Shown here in pieces: positions 17,949-25,146 of a stretch of 46,429 nt of DNA. Position 1 is the first letter of the stretch. Each line of letters begins with the position of its first letter. The notes below the pieces were generated by a model. That model was given only the letters and a program-made list of their open reading frames with translations, searched no databases and was not told the origin of the DNA. This stretch comes from Rhodospirillaceae bacterium (GTDB lineage Bacteria; Pseudomonadota; Alphaproteobacteria; SMXQ01), in contig CANJIM010000017.1 of the NCBI GenBank assembly GCA_947474495.1, positions 1-46,429 of the forward strand, written 5' to 3'. The position numbers and the translations under genes were made by a program.

Positions 17949-17976
17949 TTGACTAAACGTAAGTTATAATTACTAT
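17949..17976 (+). promoter_or_regulatory. divergent promoter/operator region of the S24 repressor
   Basis: Plus-strand TTGACT (17949-17954), a 16-base spacer and TACTAT (17971-17976) lead toward the gene at 18007. The operator GTAAGTTATAATTAC (17959-17973) fills the spacer and the first three -10 bases. This is the same geometry as at 17084-17112. Further half-sites CTTAC (17923-17927) and GTAAG (17938-17942) lie by the repressor's own start, suggesting autoregulation. Confidence 0.6.
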
Positions 17977-18006
17977 GGGGTCCATCAGAAAAGCGCGGAG
18001 AACCCG

Positions 18007-18570
18007 ATGACGCCAGATGGAACGCCCCTGGCCGGCAGGATGCCGGCTGACTCGAAGGATCCCGGCAGGGCTGATTCAAACCAGCTTTCGACCGCGGTCA
18101 AAGACGCGCCGCGTCGAAGCCCGATGCTATGGCAGGGGCTCAAGCCCGGTGCAATCATGGGGGTGGTAGATACGCCAAACCGCCTTTGGTACTTCGACGA
18201 CCACACATCGAATCTGCCTTTCTTCCACTGGCTACCGGAAGAGATAGCGCTGGGCTATACGGCTCGCTGCGACCGCGACCTCATTAAAGATCTTTATAAG
18301 TTACCGGCGAGTGAGGGTGCTATTGGACTTCAGCGTTGGGGACGCGGCATCAGCTATCACGATTTTGAACTCGCGCTTGATGGCCTTCCGCCTATGAAGA
18401 TTGCTGCAGCCTATGGCCCGCATGAGCGGGCACGGTTCTTGCCAAAGCTTATCAAATGGCACGTCTCGGTAGACTACGCTTTCTACAAGACGCTTCGGCG
18501 CATCGCGCGTGAGTTGGATCCGGCTTTCTGCGAGCCGTATCTAGAGTTCTTGGCTAAAAAGCCGAATTAG
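18007..18570 (+). CDS. hypothetical protein divergent from the repressor
   Basis: A 187-residue protein with no family I recognise. The first 40 residues are polar and low in complexity. The rest looks like a compact globular domain rich in aromatic residues (NRLWYFDDHTSNLPFFHWLPEE, then QRWGRGISYHDFELALDG). No signal peptide or membrane helix. GGAG lies 7 bases before the ATG. Its base composition is more AT-rich than the core genes here. The operator-bearing promoter at 17949-17976 points at it, so it may be induced when the S24 repressor is cleaved. Confidence 0.6.
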   Translation: MTPDGTPLAGRMPADSKDPGRADSNQLSTAVKDAPRRSPMLWQGLKPGAIMGVVDTPNRLWYFDDHTSNLPFFHWLPEEIALGYTARCDRDLIKDLYKLPASEGAIGLQRWGRGISYHDFELALDGLPPMKIAAAYGPHERARFLPKLIKWHVSVDYAFYKTLRRIARELDPAFCEPYLEFLAKKPN

Positions 18571-18654
18571 CCCAGCTGGTGCAAGCATATTTCACCAACT
18601 CAGATTCGGTTTTTAGCTGGTGGAGCTAGGGGCAGGTTAAACATCGAGCCGCTA

Positions 18655-19371
18655 CTATTTATTTTGTCCGCTCAGAAAGATGAAGTTGCAAATATAGCCC
18701 TTGGTTTCAGGGTGCGCCTGATCCCGTGGTTGTCGGAAGTCTTCTAATGGGTGCTCGACTCCATGAGAGATGAATTTCCCACTGTATCCAAACTGCTTTA
18801 AATAATGAATCACACTAGAAACGGCATCTTTCCGGTGCCTTTCTTCGGCTTCAATGATCAGAGCGGGCTTGGATTTTTTTATTGTTTCAAAGGCACCTTC
18901 AAGAACCGCCAATTCATATCCCTCGACATCAATTTTCATGAGGGAAACATTCTCAAACTCAAATGAATCGATCGTGCGGGTCGTCACGGATAAATGAATT
19001 TGCTCGGCTTGTGGCCAAGTGTTTTCGCAACTGGCGTAACCGTATAAAGGGTTGCCCGTCACAACAGGTATGTGGATCTCCGTCGTCCCGTTGGTATTAG
19101 ACGCAGCAATCGGATGTACAGTTATCGAGCTCTTGAATCGCCGTTCTAAAGTCGTTGCCAACTCGGGAATTGGCTCAAAAGCCTCAACCAAAGCGCCCGA
19201 TCTCTTCATGAAGTAACTATAAGCGCCTGCATTCGCCCCGACGTCGATGCAGCGGCTCCCCGGTCGCGCCAAACGCGCGGCCATGCGTATCTCCGGTTCG
19301 CCGAGATACTTCTTCCAGCACCAGGCGCGATAGCGCAGGGCATCCGGCAGCATACGTCCTATCAAACTCAT
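18655..19371 (-). CDS. FkbM family methyltransferase
   Basis: A 238-residue SAM-dependent methyltransferase. The SAM loop is CIDVGANAGAYSYFM, followed by VEAFEPIPE (acidic end of strand 2) and the MKIDVEGYELAVLEGA block typical of FkbM proteins, which O-methylate sugars or polyketides. ATG 19371 has GGGGATTGG upstream; an in-frame ATG at 19440 would add 23 residues of unlike composition. The gene is clearly more AT-rich than its surroundings, a sign of recent transfer. No glycan cluster lies near it, so it may be cargo of the island ending at the tRNA-Leu. Confidence 0.8.
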   Translation of the reverse strand: MSLIGRMLPDALRYRAWCWKKYLGEPEIRMAARLARPGSRCIDVGANAGAYSYFMKRSGALVEAFEPIPELATTLERRFKSSITVHPIAASNTNGTTEIHIPVVTGNPLYGYASCENTWPQAEQIHLSVTTRTIDSFEFENVSLMKIDVEGYELAVLEGAFETIKKSKPALIIEAEERHRKDAVSSVIHYLKQFGYSGKFISHGVEHPLEDFRQPRDQAHPETKGYICNFIFLSGQNK

Positions 19372-19464
19372 CCAATCCCCCGTTGTGACCGCAATCATAG
19401 CGGCGCAGTCGGTGCCGGTCCATGCGCCGATGTGGTTCAATCCTCATTCATATAGGAGGCATCG

Positions 19465-19797
19465 ATGCCCCGTGCGTCGGCGAACTCGAAGCTTTCGCAA
19501 TCGCAGCTGACGCTGCAAACCCATGAACTGGCCGTCACGGCGGTGACCCGCATCGAAGCCCATGAGGCGGAGTGCAACCGCCGCGAGGCGGCCCGGATTC
19601 ATCGGGAAACGCAATTTCTGCGTCAATACGAGACGGATATCGGCGAGATCAAGCGAGGGCTCGATCAGGTCCATGGCCGTATCTCCAGCCTGGCCGGCGG
19701 CCTGCAATCGCTGGTGCGCGGCACCGGCGGAGCCTTGATCGTCGGCCTGTGCGGCCTCGTCGCCTGGCTTATTCTCAACGGCCGGCCCTGGGAATAG
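19465..19797 (+). CDS. small coiled-coil membrane protein (XhlA-like holin accessory)
   Basis: A 110-residue protein: a long amphipathic/coiled region (about 10-75, with IEAHEAECNRREAARIHRE and DIGEIKRGLDQVHGRISSL) followed by one membrane helix (GGALIVGLCGLVAWLIL, 88-104). This layout resembles haemolysin XhlA-type phage lysis accessories. A strong AGGAGG precedes the ATG. It is 33 bp upstream of the 3TM holin gene, so the two form a probable lysis pair. The family assignment is by architecture only. Confidence 0.55.
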   Translation: MPRASANSKLSQSQLTLQTHELAVTAVTRIEAHEAECNRREAARIHRETQFLRQYETDIGEIKRGLDQVHGRISSLAGGLQSLVRGTGGALIVGLCGLVAWLILNGRPWE

Positions 19798-19830
19798 CGG
19801 CTGCCCTTTCTGCTTCATCGAGGAGCACTC

Positions 19831-20241
19831 ATGACTTTGGCCGAAAAAATCCTGGGAGCGCCTGTCGGTGGCGCTATCGATGCGGTCGGCAATGTGCTCG
19901 ACCGCCTGTTTGCGAGCGACGACGAGCGTCTGTCGCGCGAAGAGGCCCTGACGCGGCTCGCCCAGGCGCTGCATCTCGCCCAGATCGAGCTGAACAAGAT
20001 CGAGGCGGCGCATCCATCCGTCTTCGTCGCCGGCTGGCGCCCCTTTATCGGCTGGGTGTGCGGTATCGCGTTCGCCTGGCATTTTATCGGCTACGATTTC
20101 TTCGTTTGGCTGACGCTGGCGGCCGGGCTGCCGGCGCCGCCGATTCTTGCCGGCACGGAAGAGCTGATCAGCGTCGTCGTCTCTCTGCTCGGCCTCGGCT
20201 TGCTGCGCACGGTGGAGAAATCCCGCGGCGTGACGAAATAG
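19831..20241 (+). CDS. GTA/prophage 3TM holin
   Basis: A 136-residue protein matching the 'holin of 3TMs, for gene-transfer release' type. A charged N-terminal region (LDRLFASDDERLSREEALTR) is followed by the diagnostic HPSVFVAGWRPFIGWVCG block and hydrophobic helices (about 74-95, 99-112 and 119-128). Holins permeabilise the inner membrane so phage or gene-transfer-agent particles can leave. No endolysin, capsid or terminase gene is visible, so it is a relic or a domesticated pair with the upstream gene. GAGGAG precedes the ATG. Stop is TAG. Confidence 0.78.
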   Translation: MTLAEKILGAPVGGAIDAVGNVLDRLFASDDERLSREEALTRLAQALHLAQIELNKIEAAHPSVFVAGWRPFIGWVCGIAFAWHFIGYDFFVWLTLAAGLPAPPILAGTEELISVVVSLLGLGLLRTVEKSRGVTK

Positions 20242-20263
20242 CTGATTTCGTCTTCGTCGCTGG

Positions 20264-20349
20264 TGCCCGCTCCCGGACTTGAACCGGGACAGCCCTTGCG
20301 GACCTACAGATTTTAAGTCTGCTGCGTCTACCAATTTCGCCAAGCGGGC
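20264..20349 (-). tRNA. tRNA-Leu(UAA)
   Basis: The minus strand folds as a class II tRNA. The acceptor is GCCCGCT / AGCGGGC with discriminator A. The D-arm is GGCGAAATTGGTAGACGC. The anticodon loop is CTTAAAA, giving anticodon TAA. A long variable arm and the T-arm CCCGGTTCAAGTCCGGG follow. CCA is encoded right after the discriminator (20263-20261). The 3' end points toward the holin, repressor and FkbM region, the side where tRNA-targeting elements usually sit. Confidence 0.95.
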
Positions 20350-20391
20350 ATTCCGGCGCGGTGCGCCGGGGAGCGACGGTGGGGCGGGATC

Positions 20392-20490
20392 ATGACGGAG
20401 CGTTGCGCGCTTTGCAACGAGCCGCGTGCCGGCCGTTTCGCGGCATCGTGCGAACGCTGCATTGCCGGGGCTGCGCCGTTTACATCGTGA
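20392..20490 (+). CDS. possible 32-residue CxxC/CxxC mini-protein
   Basis: A short frame beginning MTERCALCNEPRAGRF and continuing AASCERC has two CxxC pairs 13 residues apart, the pattern of a zinc-ribbon knuckle. The upstream GGGGCGGGAT is only a weak ribosome site. It lies between the tRNA-Leu and the isochorismatase-like gene. It could be chance in GC-rich DNA, but the four spaced cysteines make it worth keeping. Confidence 0.35.
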   Translation: MTERCALCNEPRAGRFAASCERCIAGAAPFTS

Positions 20491-20596
20491 CAAGCGCGCA
20501 ATGGCTCTCCTATCATTCCTCCGCAACTGGGCCGCGCATTTTGGCGTGGCCGCGTCCGGCCTCCTCGCCCTATCATTTTGTTTCTGCGGAGATACC

Positions 20597-21262
20597 ATGC
20601 TCGCCAAAACCAAACTCGTCGAAACGCTCGGTCCGGACCATACCGCTCTGGTGCTGTTCGATACGCTCAACGGCTATTTGCATCCGGCAGACCCGAAAAA
20701 ACAGGCCTTCCTAGCCGAGCGCAATATCCTCAAGAATATGCAGCGGTTGCTGAAGGGCGCGCGTAAGGCCGGCCTGACCACTTTTTATCCGATGGGCTCG
20801 CACACGGCCGGCGGCGTCGACACGGTCGCGCGCCTGACTGACACGGATATGGACCTCAAGCCGTTCGACAAGAAGAAGCAGCAAACCATCAAGCCGCGCT
20901 TCTACGCCGGCAGCAAAGAATCCGAGATCGCGCCCGAACTGGCGCCGCTGCCGACGGATGTGGAAGTGCCGAAGCATCGTTGGAATTCCTTCTTCCAGAC
21001 CAAGCTCGAGCTGTCTCTCCGTGTGCGAGGCCTGACCACCATCGTACTGGCGGGCGGCTCGACTGACGTCGGTATCGCCAGCACGGCCTATGCCGCGCGC
21101 GATCTCGATCTTGGCCTCGTCATCGTGCGCGACTGCTGTTACTCCGCCCGCGGCAACAACAATCAGTTCTTCATGGAGCGGATCTTTCCGCGCATGGGCC
21201 GCGTGATGGATACGGATGAAATCGTCGCGCTGATGCTCAAGGGCGCGAAAAAAAGCAAATAA
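20597..21262 (+). CDS. isochorismatase-like hydrolase lacking the nucleophilic Cys
   Basis: A 221-residue alpha/beta protein of the isochorismatase/cysteine-hydrolase superfamily. Asp22 in LVLFDTLNG is the expected catalytic acid. The segment LAGGSTDVGIASTAYAARDL (151-170) is the nucleophile loop, but the usual Cys is Gly159. True isochorismatases of the EntB type also lack this Cys; amidase members keep it. GGAG precedes ATG 20597. An upstream in-frame ATG would add a hydrophobic leader and is less likely. First gene of a run with the dienelactone hydrolase (13 bp gap) and SDR. Confidence 0.75.
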   Translation: MLAKTKLVETLGPDHTALVLFDTLNGYLHPADPKKQAFLAERNILKNMQRLLKGARKAGLTTFYPMGSHTAGGVDTVARLTDTDMDLKPFDKKKQQTIKPRFYAGSKESEIAPELAPLPTDVEVPKHRWNSFFQTKLELSLRVRGLTTIVLAGGSTDVGIASTAYAARDLDLGLVIVRDCCYSARGNNNQFFMERIFPRMGRVMDTDEIVALMLKGAKKSK

Positions 21263-21275
21263 GGGGACATTCGTC

Positions 21276-22091
21276 ATGACCACGGTCAATCAAGTCGCCA
21301 CCAAGACCGTCACGCTCGCTGGCGGCATGCCGGCTTTCGTGGCGGCTCCTGAGAACATGGGCAAGGTGCCGGTGATCGTGCTGATGCACGAGCGCTACGG
21401 CTTGGCCCAGCATACCCTCGACCTCGCCACCCGCTTCGCCTGGGACGGCTATGTCTGCATCGCGCCTGACTGCTTCTATAAGCATCCCGATCAGACGGGA
21501 CTGCGCGCCGGCTCTGCGCGCTACGACATGACGGATCCGGAATCGGTCGAGTATCTGAGCATCGCCATCGACTACGCCAAGGAGATCCCGCAAGCCGATC
21601 CGAGCAAGGTCGCGGTCAAAGGTGTTTGCCAGACTGGCCGCCATCCGCTGTTGATCGCCGCCGCGCGGCCGATCAGTGCCGCGCTGGTGTGGTATGGCGC
21701 CGCTTCGCCGCGCGAATGGGAAGTCACCAAGCTGTTTCCCAAGCCGCTCGAGGACGTGATCGCCAAGGTCGAATGTCCGATTCTCGGGATGTTCGGCGAG
21801 GCGGATCACATCATCTCGCTCGACGACGTGCGTAGATTCCGCGGCGTCCTCGAAAGCAAGGGCAAGAACTTCGAGATCAACATGTATCGCGGTGCGCCCC
21901 ACGGCTGGCTCAACGACACCATGCCGGGGCGTTATCGCCGCGTTCAGGCGGAAGCCGCCTGGGCCGATCAGCTGATCTTCCTCGACGAAGTGTTTGCTGG
22001 CGGCTTCGACGACGCGACGACCCGCGTGCAGCGCTACAACGCCGAGGTCGGCGCCGACTACGATTTCAAGAAAAACGTGCGCCTGGAATAG
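21276..22091 (+). CDS. dienelactone hydrolase family protein
   Basis: A 271-residue alpha/beta hydrolase. The triad is visible as Cys118 in GVCQTG, Asp177 in GEADHIISL and His209 in APHGWLND, with Glu39 in MHERYGL as the residue that steers the Cys in dienelactone hydrolases. The C-terminal extension (about 225-271) is a little longer than in the minimal family. The reaction is probably hydrolysis of a lactone or ester; the exact substrate is unknown. AAGGGGACA precedes the ATG. It sits in a run with an isochorismatase-like gene and an SDR, suggesting a small catabolic operon. Stop is TAG. Confidence 0.82.
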   Translation: MTTVNQVATKTVTLAGGMPAFVAAPENMGKVPVIVLMHERYGLAQHTLDLATRFAWDGYVCIAPDCFYKHPDQTGLRAGSARYDMTDPESVEYLSIAIDYAKEIPQADPSKVAVKGVCQTGRHPLLIAAARPISAALVWYGAASPREWEVTKLFPKPLEDVIAKVECPILGMFGEADHIISLDDVRRFRGVLESKGKNFEINMYRGAPHGWLNDTMPGRYRRVQAEAAWADQLIFLDEVFAGGFDDATTRVQRYNAEVGADYDFKKNVRLE

Positions 22092-22096
22092 CGGCC

Positions 22097-22873
22097 ATGA
22101 CCGCTCAGGGAGCCGCGAACAGTGTCCTGCGCGCCGGCGACGGCTTGGTCGTCACCGGCGCGGCACAGGGTATCGGCCGGGCCGTGGCGTTGCGTCTGGC
22201 CAGCCAGGGCGCCCGCTTGGCGCTGTGGGACGTCAAGGCTGACGGACTGGCCGAGACGGCAGATCTTTGCGGCAAGTCCGGTGTCGAGGTTTTGACCGCC
22301 AAGGTCGACATGGGCGAGGCGAGCGACGTCGTCGCCGCGGCCCAGGCGGTCGGCGCGGCTTGGGGCGCCCCTTTCGGCTTCGTCAGCAATGCCGGCATCT
22401 TTCCCCGTTCCGCTATTCTGGAGACCGATCCTGCCGTATGGGAGCGCGTGCTCAAGGTCAACCTGATCGGCGCGTTTCTGTGTGCGCGCTATCTGGGACC
22501 GATGATGGTGCAAGCCCAGCGCGGCGCTGCGGTAATGATCGCCTCGGGTCGGGCCTTGCAGGGCACCCCGCGCGGCGCCCATTACGCGGCCTCGAAGGCG
22601 GGACTGGTCTCCTTCACGAAATCGCTGGCGCTCGAATTGGCGCCGCAGGGGATCCGCGTCAATTGCGTCATCCCGGGCGTGACGGAGACGGCCCAGCCGC
22701 TGGAAGATTCGACGCTGGAAGAAGTGCGCGCGCGCGGTAGTCGCATTCCCTTGGGCCGCATCGGCCAGCCGGAGGACATCGCGGCAGGCGTCGCCATGTT
22801 GCTCAGCGCCGACGCAGCCTATATGACCGGGCAATCGATCGCGCTGAACGGCGGCGCCATCATGCTTCCCTGA
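22097..22873 (+). CDS. short-chain dehydrogenase/reductase (SDR)
   Basis: A 258-residue classical SDR. The cofactor loop is TGAAQGIG (20-27), with Asp45 after strand 2 suggesting NAD(H) preference. NAG lies at 98-100 and the catalytic residues are Ser150, Tyr163 and Lys167 (YAASK). The C-terminal PEDIAAGVAMLLSADAAYMTGQ block is typical. Substrate unknown. It begins 5 bp after the dienelactone hydrolase stop and ends the operon, which is closed by a strong terminator. Confidence 0.85.
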   Translation: MTAQGAANSVLRAGDGLVVTGAAQGIGRAVALRLASQGARLALWDVKADGLAETADLCGKSGVEVLTAKVDMGEASDVVAAAQAVGAAWGAPFGFVSNAGIFPRSAILETDPAVWERVLKVNLIGAFLCARYLGPMMVQAQRGAAVMIASGRALQGTPRGAHYAASKAGLVSFTKSLALELAPQGIRVNCVIPGVTETAQPLEDSTLEEVRARGSRIPLGRIGQPEDIAAGVAMLLSADAAYMTGQSIALNGGAIMLP

Positions 22874-22893
22874 ACTTTCTCACCCTGCGCAAA

Positions 22894-22926
22894 CAAAAGC
22901 CCCGGACCGTTGGTCCGGGGCTTTTG
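22894..22926. terminator. bidirectional rho-independent terminator
   Basis: Perfect 15-bp inverted repeat (22894-22908 against 22912-22926) around GTT, flanked by an A-tract and a T-tract so that it works on both strands. It sits between the SDR stop at 22873 (plus) and the Bug-protein stop at 22944 (minus). Confidence 0.9.
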
Positions 22927-22943
22927 TCATTTCAGCGTGCGTT

Positions 22944-23990
22944 CTATTTGGCGTTGTAAAGCGTGAGCATGCGCGCTTTGGCCGATTCCGGCGCATTGTA
23001 GGTTTCAGTCAGCAGTGCCGCGATGGCCTCGCCGGACTTGGGATCGGCATCGACTTCCAGGTTGGCCTTGGCGGCCGCCTCGAGGAAGTCCTTGTCCTTG
23101 AAGGTGTCCATCAAGGCCTTGCGCAAGGCGGCGACGCGATCTGCCGGGACATTCTGCGGCGCGAGGTACGGACGGCCCGCCTCGAGCGGCGCCATCGAGA
23201 CGTCGAGGAGGGCGCGATCCTCGTCGTTGGTCGCCATCTCGCGGGCGACCGGTACGTTCGGGAGTTCCGGATGCGGCTTACGGCCATATTGCACCAGGAG
23301 CTTCACTTTGTTCTCCTTGATCCATTCCGGTTTGGTCGCCTTTAGGCTGCTCCAGAAGGTGCTGGGATAGCCGTCCAACTCACCGCGCTCAATGGCGAGA
23401 AAGGCTTCGGTCTGGCCAGGATAGCCGCCGACCATCTTGAGCTTGGTGTTGAACACTTCGTTGAGCACGCGGGCGTAGAAGGCCGGGGTCGAGGCGGTGC
23501 CGGACGTGCCGACGACGGTTTCCATGGTTCTGGTGTCGGCGATCGTATTGGCTTTGGCCGTGTGCCACAGCAGCAGCAGGCCGATCTCCGTATTCGGCGA
23601 ACCCAGCCAGTTGAACTTCAACGGATCGAACTGTGCCGCTTTGTTGCCGAAGATCGGCTCGAACGGCACGGTGTTCTGCAGCGCGCCGATGACTGAGCCG
23701 TCTTTCAGAGCGATATTATAGAGATTGTTGGCGGCGGTGATGCCGCCGGCGCCCGGCATATTCTGCACGACGGCATTGGGCGTGCCGGGAATATGCTTGC
23801 CGATGCTACGCGCGATCATGCGCGCGTAAAGATCGTAACCGCCGCCCGGGCTCGAACTGACGATGATGGTCAGATCCTTCCCCTTGTAGAAATCGCTGAT
23901 GGCATCGGCCTGCACCCCGGTGGCGCTGGCGATGGCGGTGGCGAAGCCGATGAGCGGAAATGCGAACCGTGAGAAGCGCGAGGGGAGCAT
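22944..23990 (-). CDS. Bug/TctC family solute-binding protein (second copy)
   Basis: A 348-residue periplasmic protein with a signal peptide (cleavage near VQA-DA, residue 28). It shows the same landmarks as the gene at 9951: SSSPGGGYDLYARMIARSIG, NMPGAGGITAANNLYN, GYPGQTEAFLAIERGELDG and GRPYLAPQNVP. It is a paralog rather than a duplicate, since the two differ widely elsewhere. No TctA or TctB subunit is near, so it depends on distant partners or senses a ligand. The start ATG 23990 has a weak ribosome site. It converges on the SDR operon. Confidence 0.85.
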   Translation of the reverse strand: MLPSRFSRFAFPLIGFATAIASATGVQADAISDFYKGKDLTIIVSSSPGGGYDLYARMIARSIGKHIPGTPNAVVQNMPGAGGITAANNLYNIALKDGSVIGALQNTVPFEPIFGNKAAQFDPLKFNWLGSPNTEIGLLLLWHTAKANTIADTRTMETVVGTSGTASTPAFYARVLNEVFNTKLKMVGGYPGQTEAFLAIERGELDGYPSTFWSSLKATKPEWIKENKVKLLVQYGRKPHPELPNVPVAREMATNDEDRALLDVSMAPLEAGRPYLAPQNVPADRVAALRKALMDTFKDKDFLEAAAKANLEVDADPKSGEAIAALLTETYNAPESAKARMLTLYNAK

Positions 23991-24292
23991 GGGGGAGCCT
24001 TTGCATTGGGGGTCTATCGACGAAGCGCCATCCATATGGAGCGGCGCAGCAGAACGCGATGACAGTGAAGCAAGAGCCGTGCCGCTGATGAGTATGCAGC
24101 AATCGCTTAGCGTTGGATCGGCGCGCGTTAGCGGCAGCCGCTGATGCAGCTTCCTTTTTGTGCAAACTTTAGGAGTGGTGCCCGCAAGCGTCAATCGACG
24201 TAGGCGTTGCCGCGCGGGCTTTGCGGAACATGAAATTAACGCCGTTTCATCGTCGCGGACGACGAAACGGCGTTCATCAAGCGGTCTGCGTT
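23991..24292. other. intergenic region between TerC and Bug-protein genes
   Basis: About 300 bp between the start of the Bug-protein gene and the end of the TerC-like gene, both on the minus strand. It holds the TerC-side stem-loop (24238-24274). The remainder presumably contains the Bug-gene promoter, but I see no clear -35/-10 pair or operator. Confidence 0.5.
24238..24274 (-). terminator. stem-loop after the TerC-like gene
   Basis: Inverted repeat AACGCCGTTTC / GAAACGGCGTT (11 bp) with an inner CGTC/GACG pairing, 19 bases downstream of the minus-strand stop. It is followed by AATTTCAT rather than a clean T-run, so termination is probable but not certain. Confidence 0.6.
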
Positions 24293-25006
24293 TTACGCAG
24301 CTTCCGGGACGTCTTTTTTCGATGTCACGCGCCAGGCGAGATATTTGCCGAGGCCGACGACGAAAGCCGCACCGAGGATCTTCGCCGCCCATTCCGTCCA
24401 ATGGGGCAGATGGTGGACATAGTCGGCGAGCGCTGGATCGGTCAGGAAGATCTCACCGGCAATCCAACCGAGCAGGCCGCCGCCGAACATGACGAGGATC
24501 GGGAAGCGGACCAGCACCTTCAGCATGATGGTGCTGCCGAAGACGATCAGCGGCACGCTGATGACCAAGCCGATGATGATCAGGAGGACATGGCCATGCG
24601 CCGCCGCGGCAATGGCGATGACGTTGTCGAGGCTCATCACGGCGTCGGCGATAATGACCGTTTGCACCGCGCTCCAGATGTTGTGACCGGCTTTGATCTT
24701 GTCGCCGTGATCTTCATCCTCGGGGATCAGCAGCTTCACGCCGATGTAGAGCAGCAGCAACGAGCCGACCAATTTCAGGTAGGGCACGTCGAGCAGGTAG
24801 ACGATGAAAAGCGAAAAGATGATGCGCAGAACGATGGCGCCGACGCTGCCGGCGATGATCGCTTTGTTGCGCACGCCGTCCGCCAGGTTGCGGCAGGCGA
24901 GCGCAATGACCACGGCGTTGTCGCCAGAGAGAATGATGTTGATGCCGATAATTTCGAGCAGGCCGAGCCAGAAATGGTCCCCGACCGCCAAGTCCATGCC
25001 GAACAT
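24293..25006 (-). CDS. TerC/YjbE family integral membrane protein
   Basis: A 237-residue membrane protein with about seven hydrophobic helices. The family marks are two acidic motifs in helices: NIILSGDNAVVIALA (about 23-37) and ADAVMSLDNVIAIAAAA (about 120-136). TerC-family proteins are linked to manganese export and tellurium resistance. An acidic-His loop (PEDEDHGDKIKAGHN) separates the halves. I looked for a yybP-ykoY manganese riboswitch in the 140 bp upstream and did not find its core motifs. Start could be ATG 25006 or 24997. Confidence 0.85.
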   Translation of the reverse strand: MFGMDLAVGDHFWLGLLEIIGINIILSGDNAVVIALACRNLADGVRNKAIIAGSVGAIVLRIIFSLFIVYLLDVPYLKLVGSLLLLYIGVKLLIPEDEDHGDKIKAGHNIWSAVQTVIIADAVMSLDNVIAIAAAAHGHVLLIIIGLVISVPLIVFGSTIMLKVLVRFPILVMFGGGLLGWIAGEIFLTDPALADYVHHLPHWTEWAAKILGAAFVVGLGKYLAWRVTSKKDVPEAA

Positions 25007-25146
25007 TTGATCCGATACCGTAAGTTAATAGGTTCAAGCTCGCCGATATTGACGGCTTGTGTTTATACGGCCCCGTCATCGAAGCCGTTACCCGTATAGG
25101 AAGGGGTCAACGGGCTGTCCAGGAAATTCCAGCCGGCTTTAAGTCC

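Noticed and set aside
16600-20350. Complete prophage or integrative element with attachment repeats
   Set aside because: No integrase, terminase or capsid genes, and no copy of the tRNA-Leu 3' end was found on the far side within the window.
25007-25146. yybP-ykoY manganese riboswitch upstream of the TerC-like gene
   Set aside because: The conserved internal-loop motifs of that riboswitch are not present in the 140-base leader.
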